NCBI RefSeq assembly: GCF_002994745.2
Contig: NC_037090.1
Coordinates: 26,711,501 to 26,775,500, forward strand
DNA: 64,000 nucleotides
Direction: 5' to 3'
From: Rosa chinensis
Lineage: Eukaryota > Streptophyta > Magnoliopsida > Rosales > Rosaceae
The notes under the pieces were generated by a model. That model had not been told where the DNA came from. It saw nothing but the letters and a program-made list of their open reading frames with translations, and did no database searches. Positions 45,857-56,378 of the stretch are shown here, one piece after another (the first letter of the stretch is position 1; each line of letters begins with the position of its first letter). The position numbers were made by a program, and so were the translations under genes.

Positions 45857-46550
45857 AAGGACGTTTCCTTTTGAACTTTGAGAAATGTGATTAAAATGAA
45901 TGAATCGGGGGTTTCCAAGAATTTGAATTGTCGAATAACAAACAATATGAGCCCAAATTAAATGGGTCGATCGACCACTAGCTTTTCAACCCAAATGTTT
46001 GACCTTTTTACTTCCCAATCGACTTCTACCTACTGTGGTTAACATGTGGAAACAAGTTTAGCAGAGAATTAAAAAAGCGAATTCAGGCTGTGCAGAGCAT
46101 GCTCCTACCTTATCCAGGAATGACACAAATGTCAAACCAATAGCTGATCAAAGGAAACCTCTTGTATCACTAATTCAAAAACCACTGCCAAAAATAATTT
46201 GTGCCAAAATTCAACATTGGTGAGGGGGTACCAATTATACTACTGGTACGGTTAATATCACTCACTAATTGAGGAAGTCCAAATCATCAACTCAACCTCT
46301 CTCTTGTGGCAAGGCTCAAGCTACTACCTCTCCGGAAAGTGTGCAAGAGACGCCCCCTGTACTACAATGGATGAAACTGGTAGACCGATGGTCAGACTAT
46401 TTCTATTAGGAAAATGTGAATTAGATTATAGCTCGTTGAATTTTGACATTAGAAAAAATGAAAAGCCATCTTTAATACTAAGGCCTTTTGTATTAATATA
46501 TACGGGGGGCGGAGCCATGTGGGGATCCAATAGGTCTCATGCCCCACCCA

Positions 46551-46593
<43 letters not shown>

Positions 46594-46644
46594 ATGTAAA
46601 TGAAAACGTCAATAAGTAGTTTAGAGTTTCTTAATGTTTTTACT
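45857..46644. other. Intergenic DNA with (TA)n microsatellite
   Basis: No gene or element edge is recognised. A perfect (TA)n run lies at about 46553-46585. Confidence 0.5.
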
Positions 46645-46760
46645 AGCCAACTTGGTGTAGTGGCAAGGCATATGCATGGATTTTGTAGCTGGTCCCAGGT
46701 TCGATCCATGCGTCATGCGTGTTGGGAAGATTTTCCAATTTCTTTTTTTGAGAACATTGA
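46645..46760 (+). mobile_element. SINE-like sequence with pol III boxes
   Basis: A box-like CTTGGTGTAGTGG (46651-46663) and B box GGTTCGATCC (46698-46707) have SINE spacing. GTTGGGAAGA and a T-rich 3' part follow. No clear target duplication or tail was found, so the ends are approximate and it may be an old, truncated copy. Confidence 0.6.
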
Positions 46761-47479
46761 CACAATTTTTCCTAATAGTTTTAAAATTTAAAAATAAATT
46801 ATGTCTCCATAATGAAAAATTGTCTAATGTAATTTTAAGAAAAATATTAATCTTACCGTAATTTTATTCTAATTAATTATATTTTATTAAAATTTTGGTA
46901 TATATTTTAAATTCTAAATATTTTTTTCTAAAACTTCTAAGTGCCTCGTAGCTCCACTAAAAAGGATAACAACAAGAAGAGAGAACAAATGGACCTGGTA
47001 GGGTTCTTGACCATGTTGAATTGAATCTCTTTGGAAGGTCTGCAATTCATGATATATATGCAATAAACAAAAACTTATATAAGTGTTCACAGAAACCTGC
47101 TTGATCTTTTAAGTTTCTTCTTACACTTTCATGATTATGGATGATTAGAATTCTAAGAAACTTCGCTTGAATCTCATCTAAGCTTCATTTTAAGAAAATG
47201 TCAAGGAAATTCGAAGTCAATCACAATGATCCCCCAAAAGTCAATGACAATATTTCTCAACCAAAAAGAAAAAGGGAAAATTCTCATAAACCCCAAATCC
47301 ACCAATATACTTCCCATACACCCCACCAACTTATTTTTCTTCTCATTCACACAAATCTTTTCATTTTTTCCACTACTATCCAAAATATCACTTCCTATTC
47401 ATCCCACTTTTACCCCTCTTTTATTTTTATTTTTTATTTTGATAAAGCGTAGTGGGCCCATCTTGAATTTATTTATCTA
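46761..47479. other. AT-rich intergenic DNA
   Basis: I see no supported gene. Short open frames near 47200-47480 are low-complexity. Confidence 0.4.
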
Positions 47480-47519
47480 GATATAATTGCAGCTAAATTG
47501 CATCCTCTATTCGAAGGTA

Positions 47520-47794
47520 AACAGTAAACAACTTTACTATTCATAATTTCGATCGTTGACAGACTTGAATTAGTTGCTATCTGTAAAAATACTAGCAAAG
47601 AATTGCAAAAAGAGAGAGAAAAATTGAGAAAATTGAAAGAATATAGAGAAAGTCTTAATAGAGAAACTCCCAACTATTGGGATATCATCTATAGACTTCA
47701 AACTAGAATTTATATAATAGAACAAGATATTGATAATCTCTTATATGTTCTAGAAGAGGAACAAAAACCTCTTGATTATTTGAGCATTGGTTAG
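47520..47794 (+). pseudogene. Small coiled-coil ORF upstream of the viral primer site
   Basis: A frame opening after a TAA near 47523 encodes a charged helical peptide (KEREKLRKLKEYRESL) and ends at 47794, just before the primer site. The first ATG is at 47603. It may be a leader ORF or the end of a circularly permuted gene. Function unknown. Confidence 0.45.
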
Positions 47795-47808
47795 ATCCGC
47801 ACATCACT

Positions 47809-47822
47809 GATATCAGAGCTTG
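47809..47822 (+). other. Viral minus-strand primer-binding site (tRNA-Met type)
   Basis: TGATATCAGAGCTT resembles the consensus complementary to the 3' end of initiator tRNA-Met used by caulimovirids, with one change in the core. By convention it marks the origin of the circular map. Confidence 0.7.
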
Positions 47823-47851
47823 TAAAATAGCTCAAAGGGGAATCCCTCCTA

Positions 47852-48312
47852 ATGGGGACAATGTCAGAATTGCTATTAGAGAAAATAAATTCTTTATTAA
47901 ATTCCTCTGATGAGAAATATCAGAGGCTGTTACTAGAATTATCTAGATGTCAAACTCATCTAGAAAAACTATCTGCTATAATCCACCAATTGGAAAGATT
48001 GGAAAACAAAATGGATTATATCAAAGAACTTCCAAAACGGAAGAAGAAAAGCTAACAGTCGTTAGTAGAAAAATCAATGAACAGCAAAAAACGCTGGATT
48101 CTATGAAAACTATACTGAATGACAAGAAAGTGTCTACAGTAAAAACAAAGAAAACAAATGGATTCAAACCATTAGAAAAACCAGATAAGAATCTTGTTCC
48201 AAACATGATTTTTCTGGAACCATCTACTAGTCAAACTAGTGTCCGGTATGAAAACCCGGAAAAAAGAGATATCAAGATGTTAAGCATCTTTGGAAAAAAG
48301 AAAGGAGCCTAA
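47852..48312 (+). pseudogene. Viral coiled-coil protein (possible virion-associated protein), frameshifted
   Basis: An N-terminal piece (47852-48055) encodes a helical protein with LLEKINSLL and LERLENKMDYI. A second frame (from about 48050) carries KINEQQKTLDSM and a Lys-rich C-terminus ending at 48312. Position after the primer site, size and coiled coil suggest a virion-associated-protein analogue. No diagnostic motif is seen, so this is by position only. Confidence 0.5.
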
Positions 48313-48416
48313 ATGCTGAAGAATTCGAATTCAACGAAATTGAACAGGAGATAAAAAACTCCTCAATCCCAAAATTAGATTTTAAATAAATCTACAAAAG
48401 GGGAACGTTTGATCTA

Positions 48417-49371
48417 ATGGATAGCCATTATTTTAAACTACTGGAAATTACAACCCCAGCTACAGCAGGAGGAGAGACTGATCTTCTAATGATCACTCCT
48501 TCAGAAGTTGCCAGAGCTCAAGCAAAAAAATACCAATTTATGCATATTGGAGCAGTCCAAGTAGGCATAAATCTGCTTGCTCGTGAAGGCATACACTGTT
48601 CGGTTCTATGTGTTCTACAAGACAATAGATTAACAGACTTCCGAGCTGGGAACTCTTGAAGCATCTCTATGTGATCAAGTAGCATATTTCAACTGCTTCC
48701 CAAACTTCACAACCAGCTTGAAAGATGCAGCTCACTGTCTACGACTGAGAGTCAAGACAGATGACATATCGATGAAAGAGGATATGCAAGAACTCGCAAT
48801 AGTATACAGAATATACTATAAATTGATGAGTACTACAGTAGCCCCTAAGACAAGAATAACAAATATTCCAGGTCTTACTACTGGTTTCCTCACCAATCAG
48901 AAGAACCATTCACAACAAATTCATAAAGTTACTTGGAACGAAGTGACTTTTCCTCTTGAATGGAAATTATCTGGTCCAAAAAAGCCACCGGAAAGAGCGA
49001 AAGCAAAAATTTATGAAAGTAGAAAGACTGGAGAAATCAGTCTCAATTTTGACAATCACAGAAAAAGTGATCTCTGTCCTGAGAACCTCAGGATAAACAA
49101 AAATCTTCTTAGAAGAAGCTATAGCACTAGAGAAGCTAGTGTTAGTGGTACAAAACCCACTGTCGAAGAACCAATATCTGAAGAAGAATTAGAAGCTGAT
49201 CTAAATAGACCAGTCAATATGTTCAGGGCAGAAAGGCTCTATGAACTCTATGAAGAAGCAGAATCTTGCGAAAATCCTGAACGATTAGAAAAACTAATCA
49301 AAGAAATGAAAGAATTCAAAATCAGAAAGACGAGAAAAGTCTTTCCTTACCAAGATATTGAAATGGAATAA
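48417..49371 (+). pseudogene. Viral cell-to-cell movement protein (30K superfamily), frameshifted
   Basis: The first frame (48417-48659) and second (about 48655-49371) together cover a 30K-type movement protein. This protein would widen plasmodesmata for passage of virus. The region ANYxFMHIGAVQVGI-like (48532-48576), then LTDFRAG and a hydrophobic core, fits the family. The acidic helical C-terminus (49190-49340) is typical. One frameshift near 48650 breaks it. The assignment is by gestalt and gene order. Confidence 0.65.
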
Positions 49372-49491
49372 GGAGAAAGCTCCAGAACTTTCATTAGCAG
49401 AGAAAAAGGGAAAATAAAACTCCCAGCTCAGAAAGCCCCCACAGGTAAAAAAGGGGAAAGAAATTCCCAAAAATTTGTCCCAGAGGACAGT

Positions 49492-50601
49492 ATGCCTAGA
49501 GTTCCAATCACGAACTATGGCATCTGGTTAAATCTAGACAAGAGTCTAGATAAAAGAAAAACCATTGACCAATGGGTAGATAGCCTGATGATGGCTTATG
49601 CACTTACCCTTGGAAAATTTGAAGCACCAGATTTGCAGGTGTACTATGAAACTACTCTTACCGGAGTAGCCAAAAAGTATTATCTATCTTTCAAGGAAAC
49701 TGCCAGAGGAAGAGACTGGCTAGAAGAAATCAAAAATTCAAAATCTCCGTATGATTTTGCAGTACCCCTGTATGATTAGTTCTGTGGAGATCTCTCAAAT
49801 CTGAGTGAGAAGGCTAAAGAAAAGGCCAAATCAAATATCTATGCTCTCAAAATCTGTGACATGAGATATTTCGAAGAATACTTGAAGGAATTTCAAGAAT
49901 ATTACTGTACAATTGGTGAACTAGAGAATACTGATCTAGTTAATCTGTTACACAGAAAACTCCCTGAACCATGGAGAACAGCTGTGAGAGAAAGCATAGC
50001 TGAAAAACTAATTGAAAGATTTTCAGTTGGAGGAATTGCCGACAGAATCAGGCAATTACTAAAAGAGCAATGCAAAGCCAATCTTAGAGCTAAGATGGCC
50101 AAAAAACAACTCAAAGGAGTTGAAAATTTCTGTTATGGAATACTTGACATCTCAACCAACTGGGGATGTCATGACTCCAAGTTCCACAGGAAAAAGAAAG
50201 AAAAATATTACTCTTAAAAATTCAAAAAGAGTAATCAGAAAAAGGATTGGAAATTCAAGAAAAGTTCCAATTACAAGAAACAGTAGGATGAAGATCCTAA
50301 AAAGAAATTCTTCAAGAAAAAGAAGAATACTCTTCAGCACAAACAACCAAGCAAGAAAGCTTGCAGATGTTGGTTATGCAAAGCTGAAGGGCACTATGCC
50401 AATGAATGCCCGGAAAAGGGTAAAAGATCTACTAAAGCTCTCTTTGAAGAATATGAACAGATAGTAGAAACAGCAAACATGAAAGGCTACGAAATAGCCT
50501 ATTCTGATGATGAAGAAGAGGACAGGTCCGTTTATTCTACCTGGTCTGAAGAAGAAGATTCATCCGAATCTAAGTCAGATTCTGAAGTAGAGTACTTCTA
50601 A
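49492..50601 (+). pseudogene. Viral coat protein with CCHC zinc knuckle, broken
   Basis: The body (49492-50217) contains IDQWVDSLMMAY, a stop at 49777-49779, then a helical region (LEKLIERF-like, 49990-50100). After a frameshift near 50200 a Lys-rich stretch leads to a CX2CX4HX4C knuckle (CWLCKAEGHYANEC, 50368-50409) and an acidic Ser/Glu/Asp tail ending near 50601. Basic, knuckle and acidic tail in this order are characteristic of caulimovirid capsid proteins. Confidence 0.75.
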
Positions 50602-50610
50602 TCAAGACAA

Positions 50611-52912
50611 ATGAATGTTCTAAGAATCAAAAATTGGGAAGAAAGCAAGACAGAATCTTTAATGTCTTTTTATCAGGTGAACCCTGGTACATTCGTTTGT
50701 GACTACTGCCTATGTCACGAAAAGAATGGTCTCTCTATGTTTTGTGAAGAGTCAAAAAAGACATATCACAAAGAATGCTTCATAGCTGAAGCAAGAAGAA
50801 AAACAAAGAATGGCCTTGTCAGCCAATTGGTAGAACAAGAATATGAAGAACATTTCTCTGAACAAAAAGAGAAGAAGGTTGAAGCCTTGTTCCGAGAAAT
50901 CCTGGAACCATCTTCCTCAAAAATAAAGGAAGAAAGCATCGATGAAGAAAAAATCGATGAAGAATGTAAACCATTCATTCCAAAGGAACAAGCTCAAGAA
51001 AATGAGCTTCAACAATCGAAAGTCGTCTCTACTAGTAGATACAGCAACTACATAGAGATTGGACTAAAATTTCCTGATCATAAAAAATATCATCTACATG
51101 CCTTTGTAGATAATGGATCAGGATTTACTGTTGCAAAGAGATTTGCAATTCCAGAAGAACTCTAGAAAGAAGAAAAGAAAAGAACTACTACTGGTGTTGC
51201 ATTTGATGGAAGTCACCTTACCATGAACAAAGTAGCAAAAAATGTTCATATCACCATAGGTGGAGGAACATTTATCATCCAGAATGTTTGGCAATCTGAA
51301 GGCCAAGGATCAGATTTCTTGTCGGGAAATGATTTTATTCTCCAACAGAGATTAATTCAGGATGAAGAATCTATAGGCTTCAGAAAAGGAGAACGGATGT
51401 TCTGGCCAGACCGACTTACACAAGCAAAAAGTGTAGTAGGTCCTGATTTTATTACTCAGTATCAGAGATCGCAATAGAATAGTGGTGATCTTACCCCCTA
51501 CAAACCCAAATTCGAGCCAATACTCCAAATCAAGCAACAAGAAGAATTGCTTGTTGAAGAATCTTCTGAAGAAGAAGAAGAAGAAACTAGTGAAAATGAA
51601 GAAGCTAGTTTCATCCATGAGCATAACCTCAAGCACTTTCAGAATAAGCTTGAGTCTCAGAAAATTCTCACTCTTGACAGAATCAAGAAACTACTCGAAC
51701 AAAATATCGATGTAGACCCTCAGAAGTTTTGGGAAAAAGACCCAGTGGTCTGTGAATTGAGATTACATGACATGAATGCCATCTGTCATGTTAAAGCCAT
51801 TCCTCAGTACAAAGAGGAAGATCAGAAAGAATTCAGAAAAGATATTGAAGATCTCCTGAACAAGAGATTAATTCAACCGTCCACTAGCCCTCATCATGCC
51901 CCAGCATTCTACGTGAGAAATCATGCAGAAAACCTCAGAGGAAAAGCTAGAATGGTGATTGACTACAGAGATGTCAACAAGAAGACTGTCAAAGACGGTT
52001 ATCAAATTGCTCAAGTAAGAGTACTGATCAACCAGCTCAGAAGAGCTAAAGTCTTTTCAAAATTCGATACAAAGTCGGGTTTTTGCCAAGTCAAAATGCA
52101 TCTTGAGAGTGTACCCCTCACAGCATTTGGAACACCACAAGGTCATTACGAATGGCTGGTAATGCCTTTTGGTCTCAAGCAAGCTCCCTCAATCTTCCAA
52201 AGAAAGATGGACAATATCTTCAAGCATGTTGCGGAGTTCTGCATCCTCTACATAGATGACATACTTGTCTTCTCCAAAACCAGAGAAGAACACATGAAAC
52301 ACCTCCACGAGGTTGTAAAGCTGATAGTTCAGCATGGAATTATCCTAGGTGAAAAGAAAATCTTTTTTATCCTCGATGAAGTTGATTTCCTAGGAATAAA
52401 CATCAAGAATGGAGTAATAAAACTCCAACCTCATATCCTTGAGAAGATCTGGAAGTTCCCAGATAGAATTCCTGATGCTAAGAGTCTAGAGAGATTCCTT
52501 GGTGTCATAAATTATGAGAGAGATTTCATTCCCAAAATCTCAGGACTAACAGCAATGTTATCTCCCAAGACAAGTTCTAAAAGAAAATGGAACTTCTCAG
52601 AAGATGATGAGTTCAGAAGACATTGAAAAGATCTGCAAATTTTGTAGTGGCAAGTTCAGCCCTGCAGAACTAAATTATCCCACAGGGGAAAAAGAAATTT
52701 TGGCTGTCAAGAAAACAATTTTAAATTCTCCAGCTTTTCTTGGAAAACCCTTTACTGTCAACACCGATTGTGCTAGAGTAAAGAATTTCAAAAATTTTAA
52801 ACTTGACAAAGCTGCTGATAGAGGAAGATTAGCAAATTAGCAATTATTTCTTAACCAATATGATTATAACGTTGAATTAATTGCAGGAAACAACAATTAT
52901 CTTCCAGACGCA
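50611..52912 (+). pseudogene. Viral polymerase polyprotein: protease, RT, RNase H (broken)
   Basis: It starts at ATG 50611. The N-terminal part has a Cys/His cluster (CDYCLCHEKNG, HKECF; 50700-50780). The protease is near 51105 with VDNGSG, an unusual Asn in the DTG/DSG position. RT covers 51760-52560: MVIDYRDVN, FCQVKMH, MPFGLKQAP and the catalytic YIDD near 52250. RNase H follows (ELNYPTGEKEILA near 52665; the frame resumes toward LPDALTRE near 52900). Stops at 51163, 51475, 52624 and 52838 and at least one frameshift abolish function. Confidence 0.88.
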
Positions 52913-54235
52913 TTGACCAGAGAAATGGCAATGTTCAGCCAAAGAGATGATGACGAAGGTTGTAATCCCAGAAGCAGAAGAACTGGGAAAGAACATGAGC
53001 CTGAAGAAGATCCCATGGAAACCAAAGAAAAAATCCTTAAAAGGTTTCTGCTAAGTCCTAAAGGACTAGCCACAACTGATCAATCCCAGGGTAAAGGATT
53101 GGCTAGCCCGTCTCAAACGGCAGACGGTAAAGGCTCATCAAGACCGTTGACGGCTGCTGCTTTGCCAAAAAACAGACCAACTCCAACTGGAGTTATAAAT
53201 GTTTTTAATTATGAATTAAGAACCTTTGATGCTCCTGTGTTCAGAACTGGCAGGAGACTAGCTTATCACCAGAAGGCAATCTTGGATAACCTTTTGTTTG
53301 CCTTTCAAGAAAGAAGCAGTGGTCTGATGTTCCCAGCTCTCTTTGCACTAGCTGAAGAACTCTATGAAAATGCTAGGCCACAATTTGAAGAACTTCATAC
53401 ACAGCAGAGTGCTGTAAGAAAAGAAAAAATTCACTTCCTTGAAAGTCCAGAAAGTGCTAGGGTACCGATCATGGCACTCAATGAATCAAACTGGCATGAA
53501 TTCCACAGTTTGATAGGAAGTCATAATTCTGAAGACCGAGTTCCTCCAACTCTCTTTATCATTGGAGGACCTTATGTTGGGAGATATTTAGTCAATGTTC
53601 AGAGTGAACATCCTCAGGAACACAAGCTCTGGCTTGTTGAAAATGGTTTTGTCCATAATCTGTGGACTAAAACAAATGATGATCTGAAAATTTTGTCACC
53701 TATCATTGTCAACACAGTCAAAAACATTAGAAAAAATGACTGTATGCTTCATCTTAAGTTCAGATCCACTCCTCCAGAATGGATCCAGAAGGCAAACGGT
53801 AAGGTTGAGTATATTTCTCCATATCATTATGTGAGAATTATCCAAAGGAAATATCTGCAGCCTGCCTGTGTTGGGTATAATGGCCAGCCAAACTCAAGCA
53901 TCCCTTGGATGAAGGCCATGACCCTGGAATACATCAAGAAGATCATCTCTGAAGACATCAACAATACCTTCTTGGCAGCAGGAGAAAAAACTATTATCAC
54001 TGCTTACGATCATCCTGATGTAGTCAGCAGTGACCTATTCTTATCTCTTACCAGAAAAGAGATAGATTCGACACTGGCATGCTTACAGTGGGTGGAAAGA
54101 CTTGAAACAGACAACCACTACAAGATGTATGTTGATACAGATGTCGAAGACAACGCAACAACTGCTAGAATGGCCCAGGCAGATAACAACTCATTTGTCC
54201 TTGGTCACAATTCAGAAACAGACAAAAACATGTAA
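52913..54235 (+). CDS. Viral 3' ORF, function unassigned
   Basis: The longest intact viral frame has 440 codons and a stop at 54235. The first residues overlap the end of the RNase H region (MTREMAMFSQ is shared sequence), so the true start may be a later ATG such as the one in EEDPMETKEK (about 53015). The middle has FIIGGPYVGRYLV and HKLWLVENGF. Position matches the translational transactivator or inclusion-body protein of other caulimovirids, but I see no clear transactivator motif. No signal peptide or membrane segment is evident. It is intact, unlike its neighbours. Confidence 0.5.
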   Translation: MTREMAMFSQRDDDEGCNPRSRRTGKEHEPEEDPMETKEKILKRFLLSPKGLATTDQSQGKGLASPSQTADGKGSSRPLTAAALPKNRPTPTGVINVFNYELRTFDAPVFRTGRRLAYHQKAILDNLLFAFQERSSGLMFPALFALAEELYENARPQFEELHTQQSAVRKEKIHFLESPESARVPIMALNESNWHEFHSLIGSHNSEDRVPPTLFIIGGPYVGRYLVNVQSEHPQEHKLWLVENGFVHNLWTKTNDDLKILSPIIVNTVKNIRKNDCMLHLKFRSTPPEWIQKANGKVEYISPYHYVRIIQRKYLQPACVGYNGQPNSSIPWMKAMTLEYIKKIISEDINNTFLAAGEKTIITAYDHPDVVSSDLFLSLTRKEIDSTLACLQWVERLETDNHYKMYVDTDVEDNATTARMAQADNNSFVLGHNSETDKNM

Positions 54236-54480
54236 AGCAGCAGGTGTAGAAAGCACCGAAAGTACTTTTGGACTTTTCCCAAAAGCTGCTTTTGCTTTTC
54301 AAAAAGCAGGTGAAAAACATTTCACCTAAAGGAATCTGCTTTTCCCCCGTCCGACCTCCACCAGCAGGAGCACTGAGGAAAGCAGGAAATCACGGAGTCG
54401 TCCTGTACATTTTGTTGTTTTCAATTGTAATTTGAGTTCCGCTCCCTATATAAAGAGCTTTAGCTTCTCTTAGAAGGCAT
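54236..54480 (+). promoter_or_regulatory. Viral pregenomic RNA promoter
   Basis: This non-coding region has short inverted repeats (AAAGTACTTTTGG, CCCAAAAGCTGCTTTTG near 54258-54300). It ends in a TATA box, CCCTATATAAAGAG (about 54444-54457). Transcription would start near 54480. Arrangement and position parallel the 35S-type promoter. Confidence 0.7.
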
Positions 54481-54730
54481 TCGAAAAATATTCCATATCA
54501 GTTCTAGATAATAAAAAAACTGAGCAGAAGAGTCTTCTCTCAAGTAGTAGTAGCAGTGTGCTTCCCTTCCAGTCTAAGTGTGAAGTAGTGTGCTTTCATT
54601 ACAAGTAAGTACCTGTTCTCATTCTTATGGAGAGCTAAACAGCCTTTTGCTGTTTACCTGAGAATGAGGCTCTGAATACCTCTTTAGTCTGTAATTATGT
54701 TTAAATAAATAATTCCAGATTGCTCATCCA
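54481..54730 (+). terminator. Viral leader/terminal-redundancy region with poly(A) signal
   Basis: AAATAAATAA at about 54704-54713, some 225 bases past the predicted start, is placed as caulimovirid poly(A) signals are. AAGTAAGT near 54603 is a good splice donor. A short stem (AACAGCCTTTTGCTGTTT, 54637-54654) is present. Confidence 0.55.
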
Positions 54731-56369
54731 CCTTGTCTTTATATTTTTAATGTTTGATGTTTAAAATGTGTATATCTGTCTCTGCCTTGACTCCTATACT
54801 ATTTTTAAGGTTTAAATCTTCTTTTTCCAAAGAAAAATTGTCTCTGCTTAAGATAGAAACAAGCAGCAGTGATTCCGCCTGTTAAAGTAACCGCTAGGCA
54901 GGGAGCCGTTAGGTGAAAAACTTGGGTATGTTGAAAGCTAGATTTGTTTTTGTTAAGAGTTCGAACAAGATTTCCTAAGAAAAGGCAAGGGTTAGACCTA
55001 AAAGTCAGCATAGGGCATATTAGGCACTAGTTTAGAAAAGACTACCTTTATAGGTCTTTTCTCTAAAAGAGTTGTGTAATTGGGCACAATACAACTTGTT
55101 GGTGCAAGTGGGCAAAAAACTTGTGAATTCTGGGTAAACAAGAATTAACCCAAAGAAAAATGGATAAAGATGTCTGACTTTTGGCACGTTTAAAAATATA
55201 ACAAATTACATATAAGTTATTGACAAAAGATAACTTAACTGATACATCATTTAAAGATTGAATTAAATATATAAGGACAATATGCTCTCCAATTGCCACA
55301 TGTCATGAGTTACTTTACTTTTTACCCTTAACTACTTCTTTTGACTTATAATCCCTTTATGTTACTTTTTTTTTTCCTGAGAATAATCCCTTTATGTTAC
55401 TTCTCAAAGAAAAAAAACAAATCTCTTTCTTTTACACGTTGCTTAGAGAGAGAATCTCAGAACTCTTCGTCAAACTTCTTTTTCTTCTTTATTGCTGAAC
55501 GTGTCCTTGGTTCAGTAGCAGCTTCATTTGCAGTAGCAAGAGCAGGAGTAGTAGCAATATTGATTGACTTCGAAACATTGGATAAAGATGTCTGACTTTG
55601 GGCATATTTAAAAATATAACAGATTACATATAAGTTATTAACAACAGATGACTTAATAGATACATCATTTGAAAATTGAATTAAACATACGAAAGCATAA
55701 CTTAAAAAGATCTATGCATAGAGAAGGCAGAGCAACTTATGAAAGCAGTGACATCTTGAGCAAATTCGTCTTGGGTTGTTGAGAGAAACATTGGCTTTAG
55801 CAAGACAAAAGGAAAGGAAAGAAGCAACAAAAAAAAACAATCGAAGAAGTGAACTTAAACAGGAGGAAGAGGAGGAGGTGTGAATGGAGCCAAGACGATC
55901 GGTGTAAAGAATAATGGGAGCCATCACTGTTGCAAAGAGCATGAGCATCACCACATTCCCACCATCATCTTTCATATTTGAATCTTTTATACAGAAAACG
56001 AAATTCCGACGAAGCCCAGAGGCGGAGACCAATCCTGAAACTGATTGGGGTGAGGAGTGAATAGACTAAGAGATTGTGACCAGACATGGTTGAGTGAGAG
56101 AAAGAAAAGTTTGGGTCTCAATCAATGAACAAAGGTAGCTGAGAAAAAAGTCATAATCTTTTGACAATGGCATCACAGTAATTTTAACGAAAAATTATAT
56201 TAATTCTTAATTACGCATGAAATCTCAGAGATTAGGTCTACTTAATTCTCCTTGGGCCTAGGCTTTGTGTCCTTATTTGTATAAATCTAATATAAGATGA
56301 GTTTTATGTTTTTTTTTCTTTGTTTTTTAATTTTTTTTTTTTTTAATTTGGTCTGTTACTTACATGTAA
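54731..56369. other. Intergenic DNA, partly viral leader, with a duplicated segment
   Basis: The first few hundred bases may be viral leader; the right edge of the virus is unclear. A segment of about 112 bp starting TGGATAAAGATGTCTGACTT occurs at 55161-55272 and, diverged, at about 55579-55690. T-rich runs occur near 56300-56350. Confidence 0.45.
55712..56032 (-). pseudogene. Possible fragment with a signal-anchor-like N-terminus
   Basis: The minus-strand frame contains a Met followed by KDDGGNVVMLMLFATVMAP, then IILYTDRL. A short charged head, one hydrophobic span and LYTDRL resemble the N-terminal anchors of GAUT-type glycosyltransferases from memory. No glycosyltransferase domain follows. 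The frame then becomes Ser-rich and a second hydrophobic patch appears. It may be a gene fragment or chance; low confidence. Confidence 0.25.
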
Positions 56370-56378
56370 TTTTCTAAA

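Larger units (their letters stand above)
47480..54990 (+). mobile_element. Endogenous pararetrovirus (Caulimoviridae), defective
   Basis: A near-genome-length copy (about 7.5 kb) has the caulimovirid order: leader, tRNA-Met-type primer site, coiled-coil protein, movement protein, coat protein with zinc knuckle, protease/RT/RNase H, a 3' ORF, then pregenomic promoter and poly(A) signal. There is no integrase and there are no LTRs, which separates it from Gypsy elements. Stops and frameshifts interrupt most genes. The outer edges are approximate because integration leaves no standard terminus. The genus is not resolved. Confidence 0.88.

Noticed and set aside
46645..46710. A second tRNA gene
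   Set aside because: Same reasoning: A and B boxes only, with no matching acceptor stem.
47198..47480. Small host genes before the virus
   Set aside because: Overlapping Phe/Ser/Thr-rich frames in AT-rich DNA with no splice or motif support.
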